From: Bigelowiella natans CCMP2755
Lineage: Eukaryota; Cercozoa; Chlorarachniophyceae
DNA: 64,000 bases
Reading direction: 5' to 3'
NCBI GenBank assembly: GCA_000320545.1
Contig: ADNK01001985.1
Coordinates: forward strand, 7,501 to 71,500
Positions 24,739 through 37,004 of this stretch are shown here, in pieces (positions within the stretch are counted from its first letter, which is position 1; every line of letters begins with the position of its first letter). The position numbers and the translations under genes are program-made. The notes below the pieces were generated by a model. It worked only from the letters and a program-made list of their open reading frames with translations, was not told the DNA's origin and ran no database searches.

Positions 24739-25350
24739 ATTATTATTATTATTATTACGCGAATGATATTGTTACATGCTCACCATGTCAGTCAGGCAAT
24801 CGGACAACAATTCAGCCACATATCATGAAATCATGGCTATGTGCCCTCGAGGGAGGGAGGGAGGGAGGGAGGGAGGGAGGGAGGAGGGGGACGGACAGGC
24901 AGCATTGGCGTGCAAACGGTGACTACTCATCATCCGATTGATTACGTACTTTTCGACGAGCTTCAGGCGGAAGTTCGTGGAAAAGATACACGGATATCAC
25001 ACAATCCTGAGACGCATCTTCTACTCCAAGTGCCTGCTCACATAAAACCACATACGGTGTGTGACCACATCATATAAAATCATCACCATCACCATCACTG
25101 TCACCACCATTCTACCCTTCTGAACATATCATTTCCCAACTCATCATCGTTACAGAATCGACTTTGCTAGGTACCATTACCTCTGCTGCACTCTGGATGA
25201 AACGGGTGGGGCTATTATTCGTCGTTGTCTGCTTACTCAAAGAAGCCCAATACTTCATGTTTTCACGAGCTTTCTCCAAGTAGAACGGGGAGAGATCGGA
25301 CACTGTAAGATCCACCTTCAAGAGAGACCATGGTGCCGATAAATAAGTAA

Positions 25351-25388
<38 letters not shown>

Positions 25389-25589
25389 TGATAATGGCTG
25401 ATCATTTCTTCGCAAAATGCTACTCACGGAACATCCTACGAAACGCGCGTATCAACAACATTTCATGGTGTCTTCTGCCCTAATGCAACTACGATGTGTC
25501 TGATGACAATGGAGGGAACACACGCACGTTGGGAAATGAGTCTTTCAGGAACGTTGCAAATCGACCGGTACCAGCTATCAAATGTGGTC

Positions 25590-25624
<35 letters not shown>

Positions 25625-28259
25625 GAGTACAAAAGCAACGTTAACACACTGTCTATTCATGTGACTTTTGGAACATTTTGGCGTTGACAATCCAAATAAG
25701 AGCTGCAGTCGAAGCAGCATTATCTACATCATGTTACCTGCAATCTCTAATACTTTCGGAGGAAGAGTTGTGCTTTCTGTTTGTTTGTCCATAAATTCAG
25801 CGAATGGGACCAGCGTGGTTCTTTGCATTGAATCCTTGAAAATTATACTAACATGAGGTATTGCTAGATGATGATGATGATGATGATAATGGCGATGATT
25901 CCACAACACATACACACACACACACAAACACTCACGTAAAACTCAGGTGTCATAATTTCATTTTGGTTGAGCTACCTGCTTTCCAGAGAAGATTATTTCA
26001 GTCATGTGTTCGTATATCTCCGCAGAGTTCGAAGACATCCATCCATCGGTCTGGTAAAATAAACTCATCCTTACATTTCTTTTATTCATCATCTCTGAGA
26101 AGAGCGAGGTTTATTGTTTATACACGTACAATGAAAACTGTCGGGGGGTGGGGGGGGGGAGATTCGCGATGATGAAGTTTTTAACTAACTGCTGCAAGAT
26201 CTGTTTCCATTTGATTTGGCAATAATGTGTGTTTGCCATGACGATAATGATGATCATGATGATGAGTGTGGGTGGCAGTAAATTTTTCATCCCTTCTGAA
26301 ATACCTGAAAATGGAACGTCTTTCGGTAGTAGTCGGGATATAGCTGCTTGTCATCAGTGATCCACACATCCGTATCAGCGGTTCCCTCATCAGATAACCT
26401 CTTTTTCTAATTGGGATGGGAGAGAGAGAAGGGGAGGGGGGGGGGAGTGTCAGGAACACACACACACACACACACACATACAATATGTGTTTGTGTGTGT
26501 GTGTGTGTGATACAGTGTAGTACTACCGTTGTTGATTCGACAATCTGTTTATGGTGGTGCAAATAGCACGCACACTCTCTAAGACATTCATCATAATCAC
26601 TAGTGGTAGCAGTAGTGGTAGCAGTAGTTAGTAGCAGTAGTAAGTAGTAGTGGACGTAGTGCTAGTAGTATTACGAGAATGTTCGACATCTCTGCCATTG
26701 CCTTTTGTGTCAATGAACCCAGGAACCTGTGTATGTGTGTGTGTGTTCGTGTATGAGTAAGAGCTGCTAGACGTAGGCGATAGAAGAAAAAGAAGAACAA
26801 AATATGGGGACTAAAGAACGTAGACAGTACAGTAACGAGAGCGGTAGAAAGAGGCACCATGGCATGACCGAACTGCTTTTCATGATGGCTAATATTAATT
26901 CAAACCGTGGATTGAACTGGCGATGTCTCGGGTTCATATCATAGGGCATCTTGAACTTTCCTTCGTGGATCTGCATCATCATGTAAGTTATTGAGGTGTC
27001 CACTCTCTTTGGAGAATGATACAACGAAAGAGAGAACTACCCATTTCAGATTCCATAGCTGTGTGTTGATAACATCGCGTTGAACGTTTCCCAGTAACCT
27101 GCCAAGAGAGAAGTAGCAGCATTTAATCACCAAGGAGAGGAAGTGAAGATGATACGATAACAAGCTACCGTAAGAAGACAACCCTAACCATTTATACTTC
27201 CCCTGTGTGTTTGATTATTGCGGTTATTTTCACGACGTAGTAGTACCCTCCGTTTGCATCCGAAGTGCTTTTCAAAAGATCGCTCGTGAAGTCCGAGGGC
27301 GCAGAGCCCTGCGTTTGGGAATACAAGGCTCCGAGTACGGCTGTTCCGACAAAGAAGCCTGTTCGCCCCAGAGAATACGCCCAATATGCTGCATCCTGGG
27401 GGGTCTTGATACTTTCGCGAATCTGTTGGGATGGATCATCATGATTTTAAGAAAACAAGATCTTATGATGTAAACTACTCAGAAGAGATCCAGGTTAGAG
27501 TTTATAGCTAAAGCTGGACTTCTCGCAAAATCCAGGTTCGCTTGCAACCTTAGAGAAGAGCTCTTCGGTCGTATCGCTGGTTTTAGGATCAAAAGGCTGC
27601 CAAAAACTAGCTGACTCATCAAATTGAAACCATTCTTTGTCCACCACGCCCGGCCGTTCCTTTACGATAATATTAGGTTCATATGAAGATGTTGTTGTTG
27701 TTGAGGAGGGGGGTGAGGGTGGGTATCCTAGACGCAAGTGCCGGATAATTGCATGTTTTCCAGCCTAGATCACTAAAATGCTAAATGTTACATTCTCTGG
27801 CATGAGGTTCGCTTGAATTCCAGCAGAAAGAGGATGCTTTGTCCCTTGCATCACGGTACCAGCAATGCTTGATGGTTGACCCCCCGCCACGCCATCAACC
27901 ACGCTTGATCTTGGAATATGACTATATTTGAGATTCTGTGGATTTCCCTCGCAAATGGTCCGAACAGAGGGATTATTCAAGGGCAGCAGCCTCTTTCTCG
28001 TTCGAAAGACGACAGAAGAAGGAGCAGATTTGCGAAGAGTTTGCAAATCCCTACCCAGGCAAGGACTCCTTCCACAGGATGACGATGTCTGTTTACGAAT
28101 AAAAATATACTTCAGGCTTACAAATGTGAGTAAGTTACCAAGAAATCGCAACAACGCTTGGATTAGTGCTGCTACCCTGAAAATTGTTGGGATCATCATA
28201 AATGCCCCGAAGGTTACTACTAGCACTGCAGCCATGCTGATTTGAACCATACGATTCAT
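24041..28259 (-). CDS. Plastid-targeted UbiE/COQ5-like SAM methyltransferase
   Basis: Rebuilt as 17 exons (first 28259-28176, 28088-27792, 27659-27549, 27422-27247; last 24229-24165, 24105-24041). Total is 1620 nt, 539 aa, all phases consistent. Residues 1-28 are a hydrophobic signal (MAAVLVVTFGAFMMIP), followed by a Ser/Arg-rich transit-like region, so import into a complex plastid is likely. A membrane segment near TGFFVGTAVLGALYS follows. The methyltransferase fold shows motif I VLEIAAGTGRFATF, motif II LTVSDLSPFYLEKARE, then DCVISVYLFHELPPEA and LKPGGTFILTDSVQ. Upstream FHFQTDGWMSS and a GKQDSMQR block resemble a conserved region of algal and cyanobacterial methyltransferases of this type, as I recall it. 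The methyl acceptor, perhaps a prenylquinone-like lipid, is unknown. Introns carry many CAT, GGGA and GT repeats. Confidence 0.88.
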
Positions 28260-28540
28260 GTTGATAGTCCTGAATCGATTTTCCTGAGGATGCGAATTTG
28301 AATGATACTTCTACAGGAAAAGAAATAATTTCACCGCTGTGGATGTCACTGGTACGATTCGTATGATTTCGGAGACGCAATTACCTTTTTCCTCGTTCTG
28401 CAACGAGTCCGCGTTGTTCTTGTCTTCTTCAGGGATAACACCCCTCCCTGTTCGTATCGACGGAAGAGGTTCGACGACGGTGCTCGGCTCTCGATCCTTT
28501 CGGGTAGATGATCTAGCTGTCTTTTGTGCAGGAAACAATG
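28135..28540 (-). other. Alternative minus-strand frame overlapping the methyltransferase start
   Basis: A frame from about 28538 (LFPAQKTARSS) reaches a GTAATT donor and can join in phase 1 to a frame that reads VSFKFASSGKSIQDYQHES and ends at 28135, overlapping the methyltransferase's first exon in another frame. It may be an upstream exon set of the same transcript, a short overlapping gene, or chance. The methyltransferase model works without it. Confidence 0.2.
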
Positions 28541-28876
28541 CCTATTCTTCCCTGCGACACGAAATTAGAAAGAAGCGGATCCAAAAATATCCTTCACAAT
28601 TCAGTGGTCTGTAATTGACGGTGATAAGAGGAAAAGATGGAGGCCAATTCTTCCTTGCGTCTTGTGCGTCGAGCGGGGATTTGTGGTCCGACGGCATTGT
28701 TATTGTTGTTATTGTTGTTGTTTTGATGATGGTGATAACAACCTGGATATTTCCAAATTAAAATTTCCTAATTCTCACCCCCCCCTCCGAAGCGCATAAG
28801 CGAGAACCCGTGAGAAGGAGCTCAAGATAACAACCTATTGTTCGAAAGCGAGCAACAGTAACTTCTTGCAGCGGAC
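28260..28876. promoter_or_regulatory. Divergent promoter region, methyltransferase and IMP4
   Basis: This 617-base gap separates the divergent starts. Apart from the overlapping frames noted separately it contains a short + strand frame from 28636 (MEANSSLRLVRRAG), a (TTG/TTA) run near 28700 and a C-run. No TATA box is evident. Confidence 0.35.
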
Positions 28877-30500
28877 ATGATCAGGCGCAATATCCGTTTG
28901 CGGCGAGAATACCTTTACAGGAAAAGCCTGGAAGGAAAGGAGCGCTCTGAATATGAGAAGAAGAGACAAATTAGGAAGGTGTGATAACTAATGACCAGAC
29001 AGTAATAATGCTCATCGGATGAGCAGAATACCCTGAATGATATTCACTAGGCTTTGGAAGAAGGCAAGGCCATGCCTACGGAACTGCGAAATGAGACGGA
29101 TCAGCTCATGGACAACATTGGCTTCGATGATGAGCGTACAAAAGGTTTGAATCATTGACGATACCTGGACGCCCGTGATAACAAAGTTTCCGTCCATATT
29201 TCCCAGAGATGAGATCTACAATAGACGATGAGTATGCTAGCGCAGGAGTTGCAGGTATTATTTTCAGTGGTTGTGGTGCTTGTGGGAATGCTACCTCACA
29301 ATCACACATATACCTATACCATTCACACCGTGGAAAATTTGTAATAACACATGTATTATTCATGCACTTTCGTCAAATTTGGCTAAGAAATTTTGATATC
29401 GTGCGATGTCATGGCTGCAGACCCGAAGATTCTGCTGACGACATCCCACCATCCATCCTCGCGGCTTTCACAATTTGCGAAAGAGCTTAAGCTAGTGTTC
29501 CCTAATACACAGAGACTGAACCGGTCACAGCTATACATTTTCCATTCTCAGCCATACTTTTATTGTGCATGGAGACAATAAGCTTTGGCTAATGCATCTC
29601 ATAAACCTTGCTCAGCGGGAAAACGCAGATAAAGGAACTAATGGATGCAGCACGAGCAAATGACGTCACGGACGTGATTATAGTCCATGAGACAAGAGGT
29701 GCACCGGATGGCATGATAATTTCCCACATGCCATACGGCCCTACAGCCTACTTTGGGTTGAGTGGAGTGATTTTAAGACATGATATACAGGTAGTAGATA
29801 ATAATACACCGTCATCACCTAAGAAGACACACATGCACATAGCCTCAACCACACAAAATGATGTTGTTCACATTACACAATCCCACCTGCTACTACTACT
29901 ACTACTACTACTACTACTGCAATTTCTTTTACTATTGCTAATAATAGTGCTACTACATTATTATTCTAGGATAAGGAAATAGGGCCGATGTCAGAGGCGT
30001 ATCCCCATCTAGTAATGCCTCATTTCAGCTCAAATTTGGGCCTTCGAGTGAAGACCATCCTCAAGTATCTCTTCCCGGTATATGAAGAAGAAGAAGAAGA
30101 AAAATAAGAAGAAGAAAAGAAGAAGAAGAAGAAGAAGAAGAAGAAGAAGAAGAAGAGCGTGCTATTATGCAATTCATGCATGTGGGGAAAGACTCGTATG
30201 GTCCTAGTTATGAGTCAGCATGAATAAAACGTATCATATATGTACTCACAAGGTACATCATTTTAAATATGCTGTTGGATATTGCCAAGGTTCCCAAGGC
30301 AGATTCCAGGAGAGTTATCACCTTTGCAAATGTCAATGACCAAATATCATTCCGTCACCATACGTACAAGAAGCCCAGCCACAAAGAAGTAGATCTGCAA
30401 GAGGTATTAAACTTGCGTGAACAGCAATAGCCAACGATAATCTCTCCGACTGTCATGAGTGTGTTGAAAAGGATCATACAACAACAATTTAAAATCATAT

Positions 30501-30549
<49 letters not shown>

Positions 30550-30892
30550 TTGTATATACATGTGTGTGTGTGTGTGTGTGTGCGTGTGTATTACGGTATA
30601 TGTTCTCTCACACAACACACCCAAACACAAACACAAGCAAGGCGCGCACAAAGGCTGAAGGTATGCATCATCATTTAGGCTGGACCTCGATTTGAAATGA
30701 AACTATACCAAATCAAACTGGGAACTCATGAAATGCGTGAGGCGGATGATGAATGGGTTCTAAGGTGCGTGCATAGAGATTTGCTGAGATCTTCATTAAT
30801 GATATTTAACAGTACTCTTCTAATGTCTCCTTTATTCATTTCTACTATTCAGGCCGTACATGAACACTGCAAAGAAGCGCCGAATACTATAG
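28877..30892 (+). CDS. IMP4: U3 snoRNP protein IMP4 (Brix domain)
   Basis: Rebuilt from nine exons: 28877-28978, 29051-29144, 29207-29254, 29421-29523, 29616-29790, 29970-30077, 30290-30403, 30679-30764 and 30853-30892. Total is 870 nt, 289 aa, close to the ~290 aa of yeast Imp4. It starts [61 protein letters not shown], the Brix-core [37 protein letters not shown] and [10 protein letters not shown] appear in family order, then [15 protein letters not shown]. It ends KKRRIL. Its role is early 18S rRNA processing with the U3 snoRNA and Imp3/Mpp10 in the nucleolus. Intron 30078-30289 carries a (GAA)n run, and intron 30404-30678 carries AT and GT runs. This is the most conserved gene in the window. 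Confidence 0.97.
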
Positions 30893-31598
30893 CTACTTGG
30901 AGCATGTGGATTTCCTCTTGCTAGCTTGGCTCTTACTTTGCGCCGGTATCTGCGACAACTGGAACAGCATCTTGTACTTTGTGTCATCCCATTTTCGCGA
31001 TTCAAGAGCATCGTCATGTTGTCAAATGTGCCCAATGACTGACATGTTCACCAATGTTCGCACCATATGTACATGACAAAGTGAGTAACAATGGTCCATC
31101 AACTTGATGAAGTGATCATTGCGGCTGTGGCACTGCTTTAGTCGGCCAAAAAGGTTGATTGTCACGCTATACGTACATTGTTACTGTGTCATTCTGCGCC
31201 AGGGAGAAACAGCACAGGATTGCGCCTCGATCAGCACATCTAGCTAGACACAGCGTGCATAGCACAATGCATGGCTGCAACTTACGCGTAGCATATAGCT
31301 GCGTCAGCGATGCATGCAAGTCGATCGCCACACACATTATACATGTCGCTCTTCTTACTCTCTCGCACAATTAGTACGATGCACCGTTTGGCACTTGAAG
31401 CTCTTGCTCGTGTTAACAGATATTGCACCTCGTGTGCATACTTACGTCTGACGTATTATACCTGTCTTAGAATGCACTAGAATGGATATTCATCCAGACA
31501 CGAACTTACATTTACTAAACTGATCTATAAGGATCGGCCGGCTAGTATATAAGATTTGATGCCGCTTCTGCTACGGTATGCATAATCATATGCAGCAA
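30893..31598. other. Intergenic region holding one arm of a 300-bp inverted repeat
   Basis: It lies between the convergent IMP4 (+) and TRPV-like (-) genes. No reading frame is convincing. Positions about 31131-31446 form one arm of an inverted repeat with 37036-37318, described separately. Confidence 0.6.
31131..31446 (+). repeat. Left arm of a ~300-bp inverted repeat
   Basis: It begins TTTAGTCGGCCAAAA and contains GGTTGATTGTCACG, TCTGCGCCAGGGAGAAACAG, ACACAGCGTGCATAGC, ACTTGAAGCTCTT and GATATTGCACCTCG. The reverse complement of 37036-37318 shows matching blocks in the same order with scattered differences and small indels. Confidence 0.85.
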
Positions 31599-32063
31599 CT
31601 ATTGTCTCTTAGAATCCCAATGTTCGTGGTCTACTTCCTCGACCTGCAAGTACCTCTTTCCCTTGACACTCACCCAATATACACAGCTTTTACACCTTCT
31701 CTCATTCCCCGTCATCGAGCGCTCCATGCTCCAGATCAGCCGTGCCTTCTCGAGCTGCCAACGTTTATCCGCCTCGTCACTAATCCGGGCATAGGTGTCC
31801 CCCATCTTGGCTATGAGCATGTTGACGAGGAGGACGGATAGAAGAACAACATAGATCAAAGCTAGGGAGGTAGTAAGCCTTCGGTAAGGCGCCAGTCGAT
31901 ACGTCTCCAGCTCAAAAGAGCCCAGCATTGCTGCAATACAGTACTCAACCTGATCTAGCAAGCCTTGATTGCCTTCGCCAACATTGACTCCCAGGAGGTG
32001 GAAGGATGTTGAAAATCCCCCAAGAAAAACGAACGCGATCATAAGGAACACTCCCTGGAAAGC

Positions 32064-32095
<32 letters not shown>

Positions 32096-32828
32096 ACGAC
32101 TGGTTTGGACAACATTCGTGTTTGATGCAACGCTATCCCCAAGAAATCCCCCCCCCCCACCCCCCCCTCACTACCCCCTCATAATGCACGGGAACATACA
32201 ACAATAAACGACTCAGTACTCACCATATCAGAGATGATCATGTTGTAGAGCATGATGACGTAGTGGCCGGTGAATCGAAAGCCAAGCAGCACCCAGAGGA
32301 GATTGAACCAGATCCCAAGGGACAATATCGAGAGGGCAGCATTTTCATCAATCACACTCCCACCACTGATACGGCACCAGATTGCTATAAGAATTGAGAA
32401 CATGCAAGCTAACGATGAAACGCTCTGGAGCTTTGCCACCCCGTGCCGCAGGACATGGTCCCGGATGCTGTCGTGCATGTTCACCTCCCGTACATGCTTC
32501 CAAGTATTTCTGGAGGTGAGTGCCACCAGCAGGAGCTCAAACACAGCTCGAGCTCTTGATGAGCGTGGCAATAGAACCGCGATGAGGAAAACGATGATAT
32601 ATCCGATGGTACCCAGGGACTTTTTGACGAACTGGCGGCGTCCAAACGCCGCCCACTTTCTGTCTACAAGGTCTTTGATCCGAAGAAGGGATATCAACTC
32701 AAGACGCTCTTGCAGGATCAGGTGCTCCAGAGCACCCCGTCTGCTAACACGCCATACACACAAACACACACACACACACAATTCACGAAACATGAATTAG
32801 GTAAAATTCGAATGAAACGTAGATGAGG

Positions 32829-32866
<38 letters not shown>

Positions 32867-33996
32867 TGATCATAATCAATTTGGCAAGCAAGCATGAGAC
32901 ACCACACCTACACATACACACATACACACATACACACACACACACGCTCTTACTTACACTTAACACATAATTCACACCTTGTTGGATCTAATGGATCAAG
33001 TTCTTCCAAGTCGTATAAAGTGCATGTAACAGGTCCGTATTTCCAAAGCGTCTGCAAGAGGAGGAGGAGGAGGAAGAATAAGACGAAGACAAAGAAGAAG
33101 AAGAACTCAAATAAATTATGATAGCCCCTGCCGCGTCATCTCATCATCCAACGAAAATTAAAGATGCAAGAAATTGAGGAGAGGCCACAGCAGCAGCGAA
33201 TGATAAATGGGCTACCTGTCGGTTTGTTTCTAGGACGTGCTGAAACATTTCTTTAGATCCTACCGAAGCGGCGAGGGTCAAGCAAGATTCGCCCTTTGCG
33301 TTCCTCACCATGGACAAGTCGCTTCTTCGTTGGGGGAAGGGGGCATTGGAGGGGGTTTTGATAATCTTTTGGCGGTTGGTCCATTCTTGCGCTAACAGGT
33401 CGTACATGTCCTTCATTCCTGCGGAATAGTTTTCCCATCAACATTGATACTGAATGCATGCGTATAATTGTGCGTGAAGAATCGATCGATGACGTGCAGA
33501 CAAGCAAGCAGACATACCGTGTATTACTGCCATGTGCATTGCTGTATTTCCGCAAAAATGATCTTGAGCCTCCATGTTAGCCTGAAGAAGGCAAACCATT
33601 GAACGATGACGACGACGATGATGACGACGGTGATTGTGATGATTATAACGGGTTCTTAGTCATGCACAAATTGAGATGGATGTACTACAGACGAATATGC
33701 TATGTAGTGGCGTGAAGGCCTACTTACTACCTTTTTGTCGAGTAGGTAGAGCAAAATATCAGGCTGGTTCGTTGATACTGCGAAACTCAAAGGATACCCA
33801 CCGTAATAGCACGGTTTGCCAGGAGAGAAGAAGTTGCCTTTAAAGGACGAGGTGGAGGGCAGTAGTTACATTCCATCACAATGTCACTACTACTACAACT
33901 GCTACAATTGTTAGAATCAAACGGTCAACCTGTGACTTCTTGGTGTAGCTGGTTTGGGCAAGCCTCAACCAACAGCTTTACCAGTTCTGAAAGAGT

Positions 33997-34034
<38 letters not shown>

Positions 34035-34981
34035 AATGCTGTTACTACTGGTGCCTATGGACTTATTAGCAAGGCGAACACGCATGTTCCATTGCACTTA
34101 CCGATGTTTTGGTTAACAATAGCGATGTGGAGACAGTTTTCACCCCGATATTCCGTCCTGGTCCATATACATAGCAGTTAAAGGCATTGTTGGCCCTTAT
34201 TATTATTATTCTTATTCTTATTATTCTTATTATTATTACTATTATCTGATTTTGCTTGCTTATGTTTGACGTATATTAGATATCAGTGCCTGCTGCCTCA
34301 CCCGGTATATATGTCCTGGCAACGATGAGGATATGCTGTTATGAGCGATTTTGCTATCCTTAGGTGGTCGGGACCATTGTAAAGGCAAAGGAGGTGGAGG
34401 GGGGCCGCGCCGACTGAGTCTCTGGAACTGAATACATGCTCCTCCCCCACATCCTCGAGCAGTTTCATCAAAGCATCCTCTTTTGCATTCAGTAGCATAT
34501 TGTGGATCTTAAAGCCAAAAGACAAACCGGGAATTAGGAGAATGGGCTTTTATACAAAGGGATAAGACAATATTGAATTTGATTTACCGTCCCCTCGCGG
34601 TGTGCCATTTCGCTTGCAGTCCGAGAACATATTTGCAGACCATATTCACAAACATTGCCAAATACAAATTCGTCAGGTAATAAAAGATGCCACAGCAGCT
34701 GAAAATCAGTTATTGTCTTACGTCTGCTTTTCAACATTCGTGAGCAGTTGGTCTTGGTCACTTGTCGAGCGTTCCAAAGTCTCCACGAATCCGTCTTGGC
34801 ACGGGATCTTCTCTTCTTCGTGATCTTCCGAATCAGCTGCTGGAGCCGACGAGTGCGAGGAGGAAACCCTACTGTCTTGTCCGCTATTCCGGACGCGTTG
34901 GCGCTTCCTCCTCCGGGGCGAGGGCACACTTCGGACCGACGCCGACCGCGACCGTGTTCGGGGGCGGAGGGCGTAGCTCAT
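31599..34981 (-). CDS. TRPV-like cation channel with N-terminal ankyrin repeats
   Basis: A - strand multi-exon gene. The start is uncertain (ATG at 34981, giving an Arg/Ser-rich head, or an in-frame later one); the first junction is unresolved. Ankyrin exons carry VGAAPLHLLCLYN, GENCLHIAIVNQNIELV, KPCYYGGYPLSFAVSTNQ and FCGNTAMHMAVIHG, ending in LWKYGPVTCTLYDLEELD. Exon 32743-32224 has TM1 (GTIGYIIVFLIAVLLP), TM2 and TM3, preceded by IKDLVDRKWAAFGRRQF. Exon from 32054 has TM5 (VFLMIAFVFLGGF), a pore-like CIAAMLGSFELETY and TM6 (IYVVLLSVLLVNMLIAKMG), then a TRP-helix-like ARLIWSMERSM. This is the order of animal TRPV channels. Such channels are known in ciliated protists. Gating and ion choice are unknown. 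The stop at 31599 assumes no further 3' exon. Confidence 0.85.
32834..32860. repeat. (GA)n microsatellite in the TRPV-like gene
   Basis: An intron of the minus-strand channel gene carries a (GA)n run plus nearby ACACAT runs at both ends. An (AAAG)n run at 32066-32095 fills the following intron, next to its 3' splice site. Confidence 0.9.
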
Positions 34982-35213
34982 GCCGAAAGTTGGTGATTGG
35001 CAGGAAGAAAATTATACCGAAAACATCTGTACTATTATTGGTGCGACACGAACATCGCTGTGTCGCAAGGCTTTTTCCCCGTTCGGGCACATGTCGTTGT
35101 TTGTATCGGTCAGATGTTGTTGTCGTAGGTTAGAAATAGGCTGTGTTTCGCTTTATTTTTACAGCCTACTGCTAGTTGCCTCAAAACCCAGCATCATGTC
35201 GAAGGATGAAAGG

Positions 35214-37004
35214 CGGTTCGCTGAGACGACAGTCTGAGTTTGATGCAATCCACGCCCAACTGATTGGTGCAATAGCTTAGAATCAATGATTTTTTCCTTC
35301 GGCTGAAGAGCTTCTTTGATCACACTATCGAAGAGCGATGTCCTACGCCATTGAATGTAAGATAGGGGCAGCGCTACTTGTAGATTGTAGACTACCTAGA
35401 AGCCCATCCTATGATTGACATTTGATCTAGTCCTTCATATCAACCGTAAATACTACCATCTCACTTATTTAGGGGTTGTCTCCGATCTGCTCAAGGCCTG
35501 CATTTCCACGATCCAATTTTCGCTTGCGATTCGCCAAACGCTCAAAACAAGAAACTCAGCAAACCGCCACATATCCATGTCCTATCTAGTCTACTCTATG
35601 AGTTTTAAATAATCTAAGAACAATATGCTTCTTTTTTCTAACAGTTTATGCGCATTTTCTGCCTTCACTATTCTGGTATGGAGCCTGGTAATATCAGGGA
35701 TGGGATAGGTAGAGCTTGCCTTTGTGACAAATATTTGACGTCTACTTTCATTACTTACAGACAACACATGATCCTTGGGCTACTGACTGGAGGGTATCTA
35801 TAACGGCAAATATTGTATCAACCGTAAGTGCAACTTCTGAGGCATAAAATTGTGCAGATAAACATATATCTCTCAGGCTTCGCTGCTGGAGACTCTTCAA
35901 TACTTGACTCTTCTAGCATCGATTGCGGCTTATACGTCAGTAAATCTGCGGCAAAAGGCACCACAGTGGGGTTCCAGATTTCTCTCTTTTGGTGATTTCG
36001 TGTTGAAATGTTTTGACTTTCAATTTATTGGGAGAAGTGAGTCCCAAACTAATAGTACTTATGTGTAGGTATGGTTCTAGTCGCTATCTCTTCGATGATT
36101 TCCCTCGTGGGTGTCCTCATTACAAGCGATCAAATTTGGCTAGTCTGCCGCCAACTAGTAATTCCAATCGTCTTCTTCGCCTCAGGTTCCAAACTATCTG
36201 TACATGGTACGCGTAGTGTGTATTTCCACTAACATACACGTTGCTACATTAGGCTCTTACTTTCTATATTCCATATCACGGCTTTACCATCTCATAAAGA
36301 CACTACAGCAACAACGTTTCCTCCGCTCTTTGAAGCAGGAGTCAAAGACTACTGGAAGCCAAGTGGATCATCCGAAATCACACAAAACCTTAACAATCGC
36401 GGCCTCTTCTTCCAACTTATACAACAATGAGTATAGCACGAATACCATATCACCCCGAGTTCAATCATCACCTGTAAATCTAGTGCGCACATCAACCAAT
36501 CAGCCTTCCAGCCGCACCACACATGGCGCAGCTATTAGAGATGAGGGCGCTAACAAACGTCCTTTCCACCACAGCTCTCCACGCTTTGCTCCACGCCAAT
36601 TGCTGAAAGATGTATCAGCGGACGGTGAAATAAGACAAGCAACATCATGTAATGGTGGTGGTGGAGGAGACAATATCTCGCAGACAAAGCTTGGTGCTGC
36701 CTCGGATAATCGCAAATCCGAAGCAACGATGTTATGAAGGAGTATGATAAGCGCGCAGTCAAGAGCTAGAGCTGTTGTTGAACACCGAGTTCTACGTAAA
36801 ATCTGCGTGCTTAGAGCAATTGGGTTCATCTTGATCGTCCCTCTCACATTGATATTTGCATCGTTCGCACTGATTTTCCTTCAAACCGAAGAAACACGAG
36901 AGGAGGCATGGGAGAAAAACAGGAGTTCATACGACGTTGCTGGAGACATGCTCTACTATATAATGCTATTCTGCAACGGATATGCAATTTTTTATAATCA
37001 TTAG
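35214..37004 (+). CDS. Seven-helix membrane protein, receptor-like (possible GPCR)
   Basis: Likely first exon near 35214 (MKGGSLRRQSEFDAIHAQL), then 35309-35356, one around 35474-35590, 35645-35687, 35761-35823, 35877-36036, 36069-36185, and 36253 onward. The 3' exons join in phase. Hydrophobic helices: LCAFSAFTILVWSL; an ASLLETLQYLTLLASIAAYT helix; VLVAISSMISLVGVLIT; LVIPIVFFASGSYFLYSI; IGFILIVPLTLIFASFALIF; and a last one near MLYYIMLFCNGYAIF. A Ser/Thr-rich loop follows the fifth. The pattern suggests a class E (cAMP-receptor-like) or other GPCR, but key family motifs were not recognised. An in-frame TGA at 36735-36737 splits the last loop from TM6. A GTAAAT donor near 36473 paired with an AG near 36760 would splice it out. 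Confidence 0.6.

Noticed and set aside
24843-24893. GGGAGGGA repeat as a possible CRISPR-like or minisatellite array
   Set aside because: It is a plain tetranucleotide repeat in an intron of the methyltransferase gene, without spacers.
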